Origin: Planctomycetota bacterium
GTDB lineage: Bacteria > Planctomycetota > J058
Reading direction: 5' to 3'
Assembly: GCA_023954375.1 (NCBI GenBank)
Contig: JAMLIC010000066.1
Span: 1 to 43,130, forward strand
Length of the DNA stretch: 43,130 nt
A program made the position numbers and the translations under genes. Below the pieces are notes generated by a model that worked only from the letters and a program-made list of their open reading frames with translations, had not been told where the DNA came from and made no database searches. This document shows, piece by piece, positions 1-7,710 of this stretch (positions within the stretch are counted from its first letter, which is position 1; the number at the start of each line of letters is the position of its first letter).

Positions 1-1187
1 TCGCCGTCCAGGCGGCTCACGGCGAGGTAGACCCCGCTGTTCACGTAGACGATCACGAACTCGTTGTTGAGCGAGTTGTAGGCGATATCGACGTAGTCGT
101 CGTCACCCGAGAAGTTCGTGAGCTGGAGGTCGCTCCCGATCAGGGGGTCGACGAGGAGGGGGCCGCGGGCCTGGTCGAGCCAGTCGCCCGGGACGCGCAG
201 CTCGAGCGTGGCCCCCGCCAGCGTCAGCGCGGCAGGGGTCGAGCGGCCCAGGCCGTCGTAGACGACGGCCCGCCCGAACACGACGCCCGGCAGCCCGGGC
301 GCGGCCTGGAAGTGGAGCCCACCGCGCGGGTCCTGGCGGCCCTCGAGGTCGGTCTCGACGACCGCGCGGAAGACGAGGTCGCCCGACCCCCCGGGGACCT
401 GGGCCAGGGAGAAGAGCTGCTCGACGCCCTGGTCGAGGGCCAGGTAGTGCTCGACGAGGCCCGGCGCGCGCTCGTAGCGGACCTGGTTCCCGGAAGCCAC
501 CGGCGCGCACTCGCCGCCGGCCCACAGGACGTTCTCGCCGCGCTGCACGCCTTCGAGGCGGTAGGCGAAGCGCGCGGCGGGCGCGCGGATGCCGCGCCGA
601 TCGTGCGGCGTGAACTCGAAGCCGGAGGGGTGGAACTCGGCCGTGTGGGCGCTCGTCGTCACCCTCACGGCCGAGCCCACCTGCGCGACCTCGGGGGGAG
701 AGGTCGCGGCTTTGGTCCGCACGCCGCGCGGCGTCTCGCTCGAGGCGATCAGGCCGTCGCGGTTCGTCTTCTTGGGGCCCGTCGCGCGCCTGGCCGCGTG
801 CTCCTTGGGCGGCGCGCCCGGGTCGCGGGCGGCCTCGGGGATCGCGGCGTCGTCGGCCGGGTTGCTGGCTCCGACGAGCAGCCGGGGCGCCTCGGGGCCG
901 TGAACCGCGCTCGACGGGCTGGGCGCTGCGGCCGTCGCGTCGACGGGCGTCGTGAGCCCGCCCGACTGGGCGTGGGACATGAGCTCGACGCGCTCGCCGC
1001 CGTCCGGGCTGTCCTCCAGGCCCAAGCGGGGGCCGCCGAGGCCAGCCAGGGCGCCGGTGCGGCTTCCCGGAACAGTGGCCGAAGCGGCATACCAGGCGAC
1101 GGACCCGACGGCCGCCGCCGCACCCACTCCGAGCAGGACTGCGGCGATCCGTTCGCGCTTGCCGCTCTTGGTGCTCGTGCCTTCCAT
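1..1187 (-). CDS. Membrane-anchored surface protein, C-terminus beyond window
   Basis: Open frame from an ATG at 1187, preceded by a GGAGGGGG ribosome site, running off the left edge (395 codons visible). A basic N-terminus is followed by one hydrophobic segment (about residues 14-34), so it is either an uncleaved anchor or a signal peptide. A long Pro/Ala-rich linker follows to about residue 170. The next part contains the pattern 'GLVEHYLALDQGVEQLFSL' and closes with 'LLVDPLIGSD'. This matches the domain that in Myxococcota/Planctomycetota secreted proteins precedes a beta-propeller or FG-GAP region. The last visible residues (DDDYVDIAYNSLNNEFVIVY) look like the first propeller blade. The role is probably extracellular binding; no enzyme motif is visible. 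Family assignment is by pattern only. Confidence 0.75.
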   Translation of the reverse strand, partial: MEGTSTKSGKRERIAAVLLGVGAAAAVGSVAWYAASATVPGSRTGALAGLGGPRLGLEDSPDGGERVELMSHAQSGGLTTPVDATAAAPSPSSAVHGPEAPRLLVGASNPADDAAIPEAARDPGAPPKEHAARRATGPKKTNRDGLIASSETPRGVRTKAATSPPEVAQVGSAVRVTTSAHTAEFHPSGFEFTPHDRRGIRAPAARFAYRLEGVQRGENVLWAGGECAPVASGNQVRYERAPGLVEHYLALDQGVEQLFSLAQVPGGSGDLVFRAVVETDLEGRQDPRGGLHFQAAPGLPGVVFGRAVVYDGLGRSTPAALTLAGATLELRVPGDWLDQARGPLLVDPLIGSDLQLTNFSGDDDYVDIAYNSLNNEFVIVYVNSGVYLAVSRLDG

Positions 1188-1259
1188 GGAGCCCCCTCCG
1201 TGCTTGGCTGGCAATCAGCCAGAGGGCGGGATACTCAGTCGACGGCCACCTTCGCAACA

Positions 1260-1274
1260 TGACAATTTGTGTCA
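1260..1274. promoter_or_regulatory. Inverted repeat TGACA-N5-TGTCA, possible operator
   Basis: Perfect 5-bp arms separated by 5 bp (TGACAATTTGTGTCA) in an AT-richer patch between two divergent genes, about 73 bp upstream of the surface protein start and 160 bp upstream of the integrase-repeat gene. It could be a regulator site; no promoter boxes were confidently identified. Confidence 0.3.
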
Positions 1275-1358
1275 CCCGTCGCTGGGCGGTAACGCGGGTC
1301 GGGCTCAGGAAGCTCCCAGGGGAGCGCAAGGCGTTGCGGCGCTGGGCATTACTTGAGG

Positions 1359-1376
1359 ATCATCATGGTTGATGAT
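1359..1376. promoter_or_regulatory. Inverted repeat ATCATCA-TGGT-TGATGAT upstream of the integrase-repeat gene
   Basis: Perfect 7-bp arms with a 4-bp loop, 60 bp before the start at 1437. It lies in locally AT-rich DNA, so an operator or a small hairpin in the leader are both possible. Confidence 0.35.
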
Positions 1377-1436
1377 GTTCCAGCGGCGCGCCGTTGATCA
1401 GACTGCAAGTCGGGCCTGGGGGAGGCGCGTCATTGC

Positions 1437-2249
1437 ATGTCGAGTGATACGGCCAGTAATCATGTTGCGCAAGGCAGTTTGGCTCACTGCCGCTACACCG
1501 GGCGCGAGCCGCAGGATCTCCTGACCGCCCTCGCCGGGACCGAGCCCCACGAGCTGCCTCGCGTCGTCGAGGAACTTGCGGCGTCGTGGCTCGTGGACCA
1601 AGCAGAGCTGGCGCGGGCGCTCGAGCACCTCGGGGCAGCCCGCGTCGGGGTAGGCCGCAACGAGACCGGCTCTCGAGCCAGGTGCCGCTGGCGCACCTTC
1701 ACGCAAGCCCGAGCGTTCTCCTGGAGGTTGGGCCTGAACTCAAGAGAGGACTGGCGCGCGTTTGCGCGTACCGACAAGCGACCTCGGGACATTCCTGCCA
1801 ACCCCGCGCGTGTCTATCGCAACTCCGGCTGGAGCGGGTGGCCGGACTTTCTGCACGAGCCGAGCGTCTGGTTGGCGTTCGGGAAGGCGCGTGAGGTCGC
1901 CCGTGGCCTCGGGTTGCAGACCCGCGCGGACTGGAACCGGCTGGCGAAAGCAGACCAGCTCCCGGCAGGGCTACCGCATCGGCCGGACGTCCACTACGAG
2001 GAGCGGGGCTGGGCGGGCTGGGCCGACTTCCTTGGAACCCGGGCCTCCCTCGACGAAGCCCGGAGGTTCGCCCGCTCTCTGGGCCTGCGCGGATCCGCGG
2101 AGTGGTACGCCTACTGTCGCGGGGGCAGGAGGGGCCTGCCGCCAAGGCCCGAGCGGGTACCTGCGAACCCGTCCGCTGCCTACAGGACGCAGGGTTGGCG
2201 GGGGTGGCCTGACTTCCTCGGGTACACGCCACGGAAGGCAGGCGAATGA
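1437..2249 (+). CDS. Integrase-repeat (INT_rpt-like) protein without catalytic domain
   Basis: 270 aa. Three tandem copies of a repeat of about 55 residues start near residues 87, 142 and 198. Each follows the pattern 'F..AR.FA..LGL....W..........P..P...Y...GW.GW.DFLG', the signature of the phage-integrase repeat unit (PF14882 type). In known proteins such repeats lie N-terminal to tyrosine recombinases, but no R-H-R-Y domain follows here. The N-terminal 80 residues are unrecognised. The stop overlaps the next ATG (ATGA at 2246). Codons such as AAT, CAT, GTT and GCA are commoner than in neighbouring genes, hinting at acquisition. It may be a DNA-binding remnant or a regulator; the function is unknown. 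Confidence 0.8.
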   Translation: MSSDTASNHVAQGSLAHCRYTGREPQDLLTALAGTEPHELPRVVEELAASWLVDQAELARALEHLGAARVGVGRNETGSRARCRWRTFTQARAFSWRLGLNSREDWRAFARTDKRPRDIPANPARVYRNSGWSGWPDFLHEPSVWLAFGKAREVARGLGLQTRADWNRLAKADQLPAGLPHRPDVHYEERGWAGWADFLGTRASLDEARRFARSLGLRGSAEWYAYCRGGRRGLPPRPERVPANPSAAYRTQGWRGWPDFLGYTPRKAGE

Positions 2250-2419
2250 CCAGGCCTCGCACCAAGCCCTCCCTCGCTCCGTCGGTCGTCACCTCGACGT
2301 GCAGGAACGGCCAAGAGCCAGGCGCGCCCACACAAGAGCTGGATCCAAAACGAGTGGGTCGCCAGTTCTTGGATCGGTTTGCACAGGAAGCACGAGCGAT
2401 CTACGGTAGGTCCCCATGA
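2246..2419 (+). CDS. Small 57-aa ORF, translationally coupled on both sides
   Basis: Starts in the ATGA overlap with the integrase-repeat gene and ends in a second ATGA overlap with the HEAT-like gene at 2416. A GGAAGG ribosome-like site lies 9 bp upstream. The protein is basic, with a helical C-terminus (FLDRFAQEARAIYGRSP) and no recognised family. Codons CCA, CAA, AAA and GGT resemble the preceding gene rather than the GC3-rich downstream genes. The double overlap is the main argument that it is translated; a leader or spacer role is the alternative. Confidence 0.5.
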   Translation: MTRPRTKPSLAPSVVTSTCRNGQEPGAPTQELDPKRVGRQFLDRFAQEARAIYGRSP

Positions 2420-3207
2420 GGACCCCGGACGAGCAGTTCCGCGCTGCCTTGCGCGCCGACCCGGCGGCGAGCGCCGCCCGGCTCGCCAAGCAGCTCGGCG
2501 TCTCGGGGCGCGCGCGTCGGCGGATCGAGCGCGAGCTCGAGGCCGAGGGCGTCCTGAGGACCCGGCGGCGCTGGTGGATCGCCGGCGGCCTGGTGGTCGT
2601 CGGCGGACTCGCGGCCGGCTCGTGGGCCGTCCTCGGCGGCGGGGAGTCGACGGGGGCGTCGCCCGCCAGCGAGCGGCGAGTCCTCAGTCCCGAGGCCGCG
2701 GCGCTGGAGCGCGACCTCTACCGAGCGATCGACCGCCGGGATCCTGCACGGACAGCAGAGGCGCTCTTTCAATTGAGGGCCGAAGAGGAGCCGCTGCGGC
2801 TCGCCGCGCTCCGGTATCTCGTCAGCGTGGGCGCGACGGAGCGGGCCGACGAGCTCGTGGCGCTCGTCGACGATCCGTCGGAGCGCGTGCGCACCGTCGC
2901 GATCCAGCTCCTGGGCTCCGTGTCCGGCGCGGCGATCGAGGAGCGGTTGGCGAAGGTCCTGGCCGACGGCTCACGGCCGCTCGGCGAGCGGACGATCGCG
3001 GCCGCGAGCCTCGAGGCGCGCCGGTGTGACAGGCCGCAGCAGGTCGCCAGGCTCGTCCTGCCGGCGCTCCTGGACGACTCGCAGCCCTTGCGCGCGGCCA
3101 CGGTCCGGGTGCTGGCAGCGCTCTCGGGTCTCCGCGTGGAGGCGAGCGTCGCCGATCGCACGGCGCTGCACGCCGCCTGGCGGGCGGCGGTGGGCGCGAC
3201 GGAGTAG
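2416..3207 (+). CDS. Single-pass membrane protein with HEAT-like repeats
   Basis: 263 aa. The N-terminal 50 residues are basic and helical, with a winged/HTH-like look (AARLAKQLGVSGRARRRIEREL). One transmembrane segment follows at about residues 54-76 (WWIAGGLVVVGGLAAGSWAVL), then a short linker. Residues about 90-260 are alpha-helical HEAT-like repeats (LRLAALRYLVSVGA, VRTVAIQLLGSVSG, LRAATVRVLAALSG). Topology therefore suggests a cytoplasmic head and an exported scaffold. It starts in an ATGA overlap with the 57-aa ORF and is followed 27 bp later by a similar gene, so the two probably work together. No enzymatic residues are visible. Confidence 0.75.
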   Translation: MRTPDEQFRAALRADPAASAARLAKQLGVSGRARRRIERELEAEGVLRTRRRWWIAGGLVVVGGLAAGSWAVLGGGESTGASPASERRVLSPEAAALERDLYRAIDRRDPARTAEALFQLRAEEEPLRLAALRYLVSVGATERADELVALVDDPSERVRTVAIQLLGSVSGAAIEERLAKVLADGSRPLGERTIAAASLEARRCDRPQQVARLVLPALLDDSQPLRAATVRVLAALSGLRVEASVADRTALHAAWRAAVGATE

Positions 3208-3234
3208 GGCAGGCAGCGAGCGCGGGGGGTTCCC

Positions 3235-3768
3235 ATGACGAGGCGCCTGGTTCGGAAGTGGAAGGTCAAGTCGGCCGCGTGGGCCGGCCTGACGGCCGTG
3301 CTGGTGACCGCGCCCCTCTCCTACCTGCTCGTCCGGTCGACGGACGATCGGGCGGCCCCTCCCGGGGGGCCCGTGCGCACGCATCAGCGCTCCGGCGAGA
3401 CGCCGGACGTGGGCCCACACGCGACGCCGCTCGCGCCTGCTCCGCGGGCCGAGCCCGCGCCGACCCGGGGGCCTGTGGACCTGGCGACGCTGGAGCGCGT
3501 GGCGCGCTCGAAGGAGGCCGCCGTCGCGGAGCGCGCCCGCGCCGTGGCCTTCGTCGGCGCGGTCCCGGGGCCCGAGGCGCTCAGGCTGCTGACGACCCTG
3601 GCGAACGAAGGACGGGAGGGAGAGGAGCCGAACCTCGTCTCGCTCGCCGCGCTCAACGCGCTCTGGGCGCGAGGTGAGCGCGACCTCGTGCGCGAGATCG
3701 CGGCGGAGTCGCCCGATCCGGCCGTCAAGTCGAAGGCGCTGGCGCTCGCCCGCATGCGCAGCCGGTGA
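3235..3768 (+). CDS. Small membrane-anchored HEAT-like protein
   Basis: 177 aa. A basic start (MTRRLVRKWKVK) leads into one hydrophobic segment at about residues 14-33, a Pro-rich linker to about residue 80, and an alpha-helical C-terminal half resembling two or three HEAT-type repeats (AVAERARAVAFVGAVPGPEALRLL and what follows, VSLAALNALWARG). A G-rich ribosome site precedes the ATG. It lies 27 bp downstream of another anchored HEAT-like protein and ends convergently with the large minus-strand regulator. Probably a periplasmic protein-protein scaffold; the function is unknown. Confidence 0.7.
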   Translation: MTRRLVRKWKVKSAAWAGLTAVLVTAPLSYLLVRSTDDRAAPPGGPVRTHQRSGETPDVGPHATPLAPAPRAEPAPTRGPVDLATLERVARSKEAAVAERARAVAFVGAVPGPEALRLLTTLANEGREGEEPNLVSLAALNALWARGERDLVREIAAESPDPAVKSKALALARMRSR

Positions 3769-3795
3769 ACGGCGACGCGCGCCGCGCGCCGTCGA

Positions 3796-6700
3796 TCACC
3801 CGAGGTTCAGCTGCTCGAGCTTCTTCTTCAGCGCGCGCCGCGTGAGCCCGAGCGCCCGGGCGGCGGCGGAGAGGTCGCCCTCGGCGGCGCGCAGGGCGCG
3901 CTCGACGTAGCCGCGCTCGAACTCGGCCACGGCGACGGCGAGGGGCGGCAGCGCGACCGCCCGGACCTGCGGCAGGTCGTCGGGCTGGATCGCTCGCCCG
4001 CGCGCGCGCGCGGCGGCGGCGCGGAGCACGGCCTTGAGCTCGCGCGCGTTGCCGGGGAAGGGGCGCTGCTCGAGCGCGGCCCGCACCGGCCCCGAGAGCG
4101 CGGGCGCGCCCTCGCCCCACGTGGCCAGCACGGCGTCGAGGAGCGGGCCCTTGTCCTCGGGCCGCTCGTCGAGGGGCGCGAGGTGCACCCGCGTGGTCGC
4201 GAGGAGCGCGAGCAGGTCCTGGCGCAGCCGGCCCTGGGCGACGGCGGCGTCGACGTCCTTCGCCGTGGCCACGACGCGCGCGTCGAACGGCGCCGGCGCC
4301 GCGGCGCCGACCGGCCGCACGCTGCGCTCCTCGAGCGCGCGCACCAGCTTGGCCTGCACGTCCGGCGCGGCGTCGGTGACGCGCTCGAGGAGCAGCGTCC
4401 CCCCCTGCGCCTCGCGCAGGAGCCCCAGGCGCGCCTGCTCGGCGCCGGGGAAGGCGCCGGCCTCGTGGCCGAAGAGCTCGACCTCGGCGTGCTCCGCGGC
4501 CAGCTCGCACAGGTCGACGACCACGAGCGGCCCCGCGCGCCCGCTCGCCTGGTGGAGCGCCCGCGCGAGCACCCCCTTGCCCACGCCCGCGGGCCCCTCG
4601 ATCAGCACCGCCTCGTCGGTCGGGGCGGCGGCGGTCAGCGCGTCGACGACGGCCCGGAACTGCGCCGAGCGGCCGACCAGCCCCCAGGCCGGGTCGCCGA
4701 AGCGCACGACCGGCGGCCGCTCGAGCGTGGCGCGGGCCTCGAGGAAGCGGCGCTGCTCGAGCCCGGGCGAGAAGCCGCGCCGGCGGTGCAGGGCCGCCTC
4801 GATGACGTCGCGCCCGACGAGCAGGGCGCACTGGTCGGCGACGACCTCGAGGAGCTCCACCTCGCGCCGGCCGAAGCGGCCGAGCTGGAACGGGTGGTCG
4901 AGGTAGAGCGCCGCCCGCCGCCCGTCGGGGCTGGTCACCGGCGCGGCGAGGACCGAGCGCAGGCCGAGGCCGACCCGGTGCACGCCGCGGCCGGGCGGCT
5001 GGTCGACGAGGACGTCGCCCGAGAGGACCAGCTCGCCCGTCTCGGCCGCCTTGTGGGCGCAGCGGCGGGCGAAGCGCTCGCGCGGGCGGTCGACCTCGTC
5101 GAGCCCCTGCACGGCCAGGACGGTCACGTCGTCGGGCCCGTCGCCGAACGCGCACAGGAGCCCGCGCTCGGCGCGGCACAGGCGGACCGCCGTGGCCAGG
5201 GCCAGCTCGTAGGCGCGGCGCACGTCCTCCTCGTCGACGATCGCCCGCGTCAGCGCCGTCACGGCCGCGAAGTCCTCGCGCGCGACCCCGACGACCGCGG
5301 GGGCGGCCGGCGGCGAGGGCGCGGGCGCGGGCGTCACCGGGCGCGCCCGCGCCGGCTCGATCGTCGGCGCGCCCGCCTCGGGCTGGACCATGGCCTTGAG
5401 CACGGGCGGCGTCGCCAGCGCCGGGTCGGTGTCGGGCCCGCCCGGGAGCGACGCCCGCACCCCGAGCGCGGCCACGGGCGAGTCGCCGCGCAGCGCCGCC
5501 GCCCGCAGCGCGTCCGCGGCCAGGTAGCCGTCGCGCCGCTCCGACGGCACGCGCGCGAGGACCTCCTCGACCAGCTCCTGCGTCTCGAGCGTGAGCGCCA
5601 GCGCCTCCTCGTGCTTGCCTCGCAGCTCGGCCGTCGCGGCCAGCACCTGCAGGGCGCGCCACTCGAGGTCGCGGAGCTCGGCGCGGCGCGCCTCCTCGAG
5701 CGCCTCCTCGGCGCAGCGCGCCGCCACGAACACCGAGCCCTTCTCGCGCGAGAGCTCGATCCGCGCCCGCAGGAGGCGCTCGCGCGCGCGCAGGACGCCG
5801 TGGCGGTCGGGCGGGTCGCGCCCCTCGAGCGGCCGCATGCGGCCCGGCTGCGGCACGGGGCGCGAGTCGAGGAGGAACCGCGCGTCCTCGGGCTTGCCCT
5901 TCGCGAGCTGCAGCGCCGCGAGCTCGAGCGTCGCCGCCCGCGCCGTCAGCCGGTCGCCCACGCCCTCGGCCGCGCGCCGCGCCCGCTCGAGCTCGCGCCG
6001 GCAGCGGTCGTGCGACCCGCGCCGCGCCAGCACCTCGCCCAGGAGCAGCCGGCAGGCGGCCTCCTGCAGCGCCGCCCCGCCCCGGTCGCGGGCGCCGTCG
6101 TCGCCGAGGCCCCGGTCGGGGTCGCGGTCGTGCCACGTGTCGGCGCCGGTGTCCGAGAGGAGGCCGATCGCCCGCTCGACCGCGCGCTGCGCCTCGAGGA
6201 GCCCCCCCAGCGCCACGTGGATCCGCGCGCTCCGCCGCGCCGAGTCGATCAGGTCGTCGACGTCGCCCGCCTCCTCGCGCAGGCGCTGCGCCTGCGCCGC
6301 CCGCGCCCGGGCCGAGGCGAAGTCGCACGCGCGCAGGTCCAGCTCGGCGAGGTTCGCGAGCGTCGCCGCCTCGCCGCGCCGGTCGCCCATCTCGACGCGG
6401 GCGACGAGCGCCTCGTCGAGGTGCGCGCGCGCCTCGGCGGTGCGGCCCAGGTCCGTGAGCACCTGCCCGAGGTTGTTGCAGGCGGCGGCGGCGAACCAGC
6501 GGTCGCCGAGGGCGCGGCGCAGGGCGAGGCTCTCGCGGTAGGCGTGGGCGGCCTCCTCGAGCGCCCCGGCGCAGGTGTAGACGAAGCCCAGGTTGTGCAG
6601 CGACGCGGCGCTCCCCTGGAGGTCGTCCTGCTCCTGGCGCAGCCGCAGCGACGCGCGCAGGAGCTCCCGCGCCTCGGCGAGCGCCCCGCGCCGGAGGGCG

Positions 6701-7710
6701 GCCAGGGCGAGGCTCGAGCGCGCCGCCGCCACGGCGCGCCCGTCGCGCGCCGCCTCCGCCCGGGCCAGCGCCGCGCGCCAGTGCGCCTCCGCCTGGCCCA
6801 CGTGGCCGCGGGCGAACGCCGCCGTCCCGAGCCGGTGGAGCGTGTGGGCCGCCTCGGCCGTGAGCTCGAGGCGCTCGAGCAGCGCCAGCGCGGCGCGGAG
6901 CATCTGCTCGGCGCGGGCCAGGTCGTCGTCGCGGTAGGCGACCTGCCCGAGGAGGCCCAGGAGCCGCGCCCGGAGCGGCAGGGCGTCCTCGCCGGGGAGC
7001 CCCTCGACCTTCAACCCGTCGAGCCCCTCGTCGCAGGCGGCCGCGGCGTCGGCCTGCTCGCCCGTGGCGAGGTGCAGCTCGGCCGAGACCGCCGCGAGGC
7101 GGGCCCGCTCGAGGGCCACGGCCGCCGGCGCGTCGACCTCCGCCTCGGCGGCCGCCGCCACGCCGGCGCGCGCCCGCGCGAGCGCCGGCCGGGCCAGGGC
7201 GTCCTCGCCCAGGGCGACGTGGTGCTCGGCCAGCCGGCGCCACAGGGCGGCCTCGACCAGACGCGGCCAGGTGCCCACGCCCACGTCGATCAGGCGGCGG
7301 AGGAGCCGCGCGGCCCGCTCCCCCTGTCCGGCCCTGAAGCGCGCCTCGACCTCGCGGCGCCGGTGCTCGTGGCGGTCCTCCGGCGCGCCCTCGGCCGGCG
7401 GGAAGCGGCCGAGCGCCCGGTGGACCTCGGCCAGGGCGTCGTGCGCCCCGGCCGCCGTCAGGGCCGCCACGAGCGGGGCGGCCGCCGCGCGCAGCCCGGG
7501 GCCGTCCTCGGCGCGGGCGAGGAGCTCGAAGCGCTCGAGGCGCGCGGGGAGCCGGTCGTCGCCCGCGTCGCGCAGGGCCGCGGCGAGGCGCGCGGCGATG
7601 GCGGCCTCGATCTCGGCCGCGTCGTCGGCAGCCCGCGCCGCAGGACGGGCGAGCGCCCCGTGGGCGAGCCGCCAGCGGACCGCCCCGGCCGGGCTGGCAC
7701 GGCCCGGCCG
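3796..7710 (-). CDS. C-terminal part of giant regulator: TPR-GAF-sigma54 AAA+-Fis HTH (5' end lost to a frameshift)
   Basis: About 1,300 codons in the frame that continues the kinase-like gene after a one-base slip near 7,685-7,720; 7710 is approximate and no start codon is implied. In order: about 12 TPR-like repeats; a GAF domain (from REDFAAVTALTRAIVDEED); a sigma54-type AAA+ domain; and a Fis-family HTH (LSAAARALGLTRRALKKK) ending at 3796. Walker A is intact (GPAGVGKG). The sigma54-contacting GAFTGA loop reads GAFPGA, and Walker B reads GTLLLERV instead of GTLFLDEV, so classical sigma54 activation is doubtful. A hotdog/kinase-type partner is absent; the partner domains lie in the upstream fragment. 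DNA binding looks intact. Confidence 0.8.
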   Translation of the reverse strand, partial: RPGRASPAGAVRWRLAHGALARPAARAADDAAEIEAAIAARLAAALRDAGDDRLPARLERFELLARAEDGPGLRAAAAPLVAALTAAGAHDALAEVHRALGRFPPAEGAPEDRHEHRRREVEARFRAGQGERAARLLRRLIDVGVGTWPRLVEAALWRRLAEHHVALGEDALARPALARARAGVAAAAEAEVDAPAAVALERARLAAVSAELHLATGEQADAAAACDEGLDGLKVEGLPGEDALPLRARLLGLLGQVAYRDDDLARAEQMLRAALALLERLELTAEAAHTLHRLGTAAFARGHVGQAEAHWRAALARAEAARDGRAVAAARSSLALAALRRGALAEARELLRASLRLRQEQDDLQGSAASLHNLGFVYTCAGALEEAAHAYRESLALRRALGDRWFAAAACNNLGQVLTDLGRTAEARAHLDEALVARVEMGDRRGEAATLANLAELDLRACDFASARARAAQAQRLREEAGDVDDLIDSARRSARIHVALGGLLEAQRAVERAIGLLSDTGADTWHDRDPDRGLGDDGARDRGGAALQEAACRLLLGEVLARRGSHDRCRRELERARRAAEGVGDRLTARAATLELAALQLAKGKPEDARFLLDSRPVPQPGRMRPLEGRDPPDRHGVLRARERLLRARIELSREKGSVFVAARCAEEALEEARRAELRDLEWRALQVLAATAELRGKHEEALALTLETQELVEEVLARVPSERRDGYLAADALRAAALRGDSPVAALGVRASLPGGPDTDPALATPPVLKAMVQPEAGAPTIEPARARPVTPAPAPSPPAAPAVVGVAREDFAAVTALTRAIVDEEDVRRAYELALATAVRLCRAERGLLCAFGDGPDDVTVLAVQGLDEVDRPRERFARRCAHKAAETGELVLSGDVLVDQPPGRGVHRVGLGLRSVLAAPVTSPDGRRAALYLDHPFQLGRFGRREVELLEVVADQCALLVGRDVIEAALHRRRGFSPGLEQRRFLEARATLERPPVVRFGDPAWGLVGRSAQFRAVVDALTAAAPTDEAVLIEGPAGVGKGVLARALHQASGRAGPLVVVDLCELAAEHAEVELFGHEAGAFPGAEQARLGLLREAQGGTLLLERVTDAAPDVQAKLVRALEERSVRPVGAAAPAPFDARVVATAKDVDAAVAQGRLRQDLLALLATTRVHLAPLDERPEDKGPLLDAVLATWGEGAPALSGPVRAALEQRPFPGNARELKAVLRAAAARARGRAIQPDDLPQVRAVALPPLAVAVAEFERGYVERALRAAEGDLSAAARALGLTRRALKKKLEQLNLG

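Noticed and set aside
103..1329. A 408-codon minus-strand frame at the left edge
   Set aside because: It overlaps the surface-protein gene in another frame and is Arg-rich without any motif; the frame beginning at 1187 has an RBS, a membrane segment and a known pattern.
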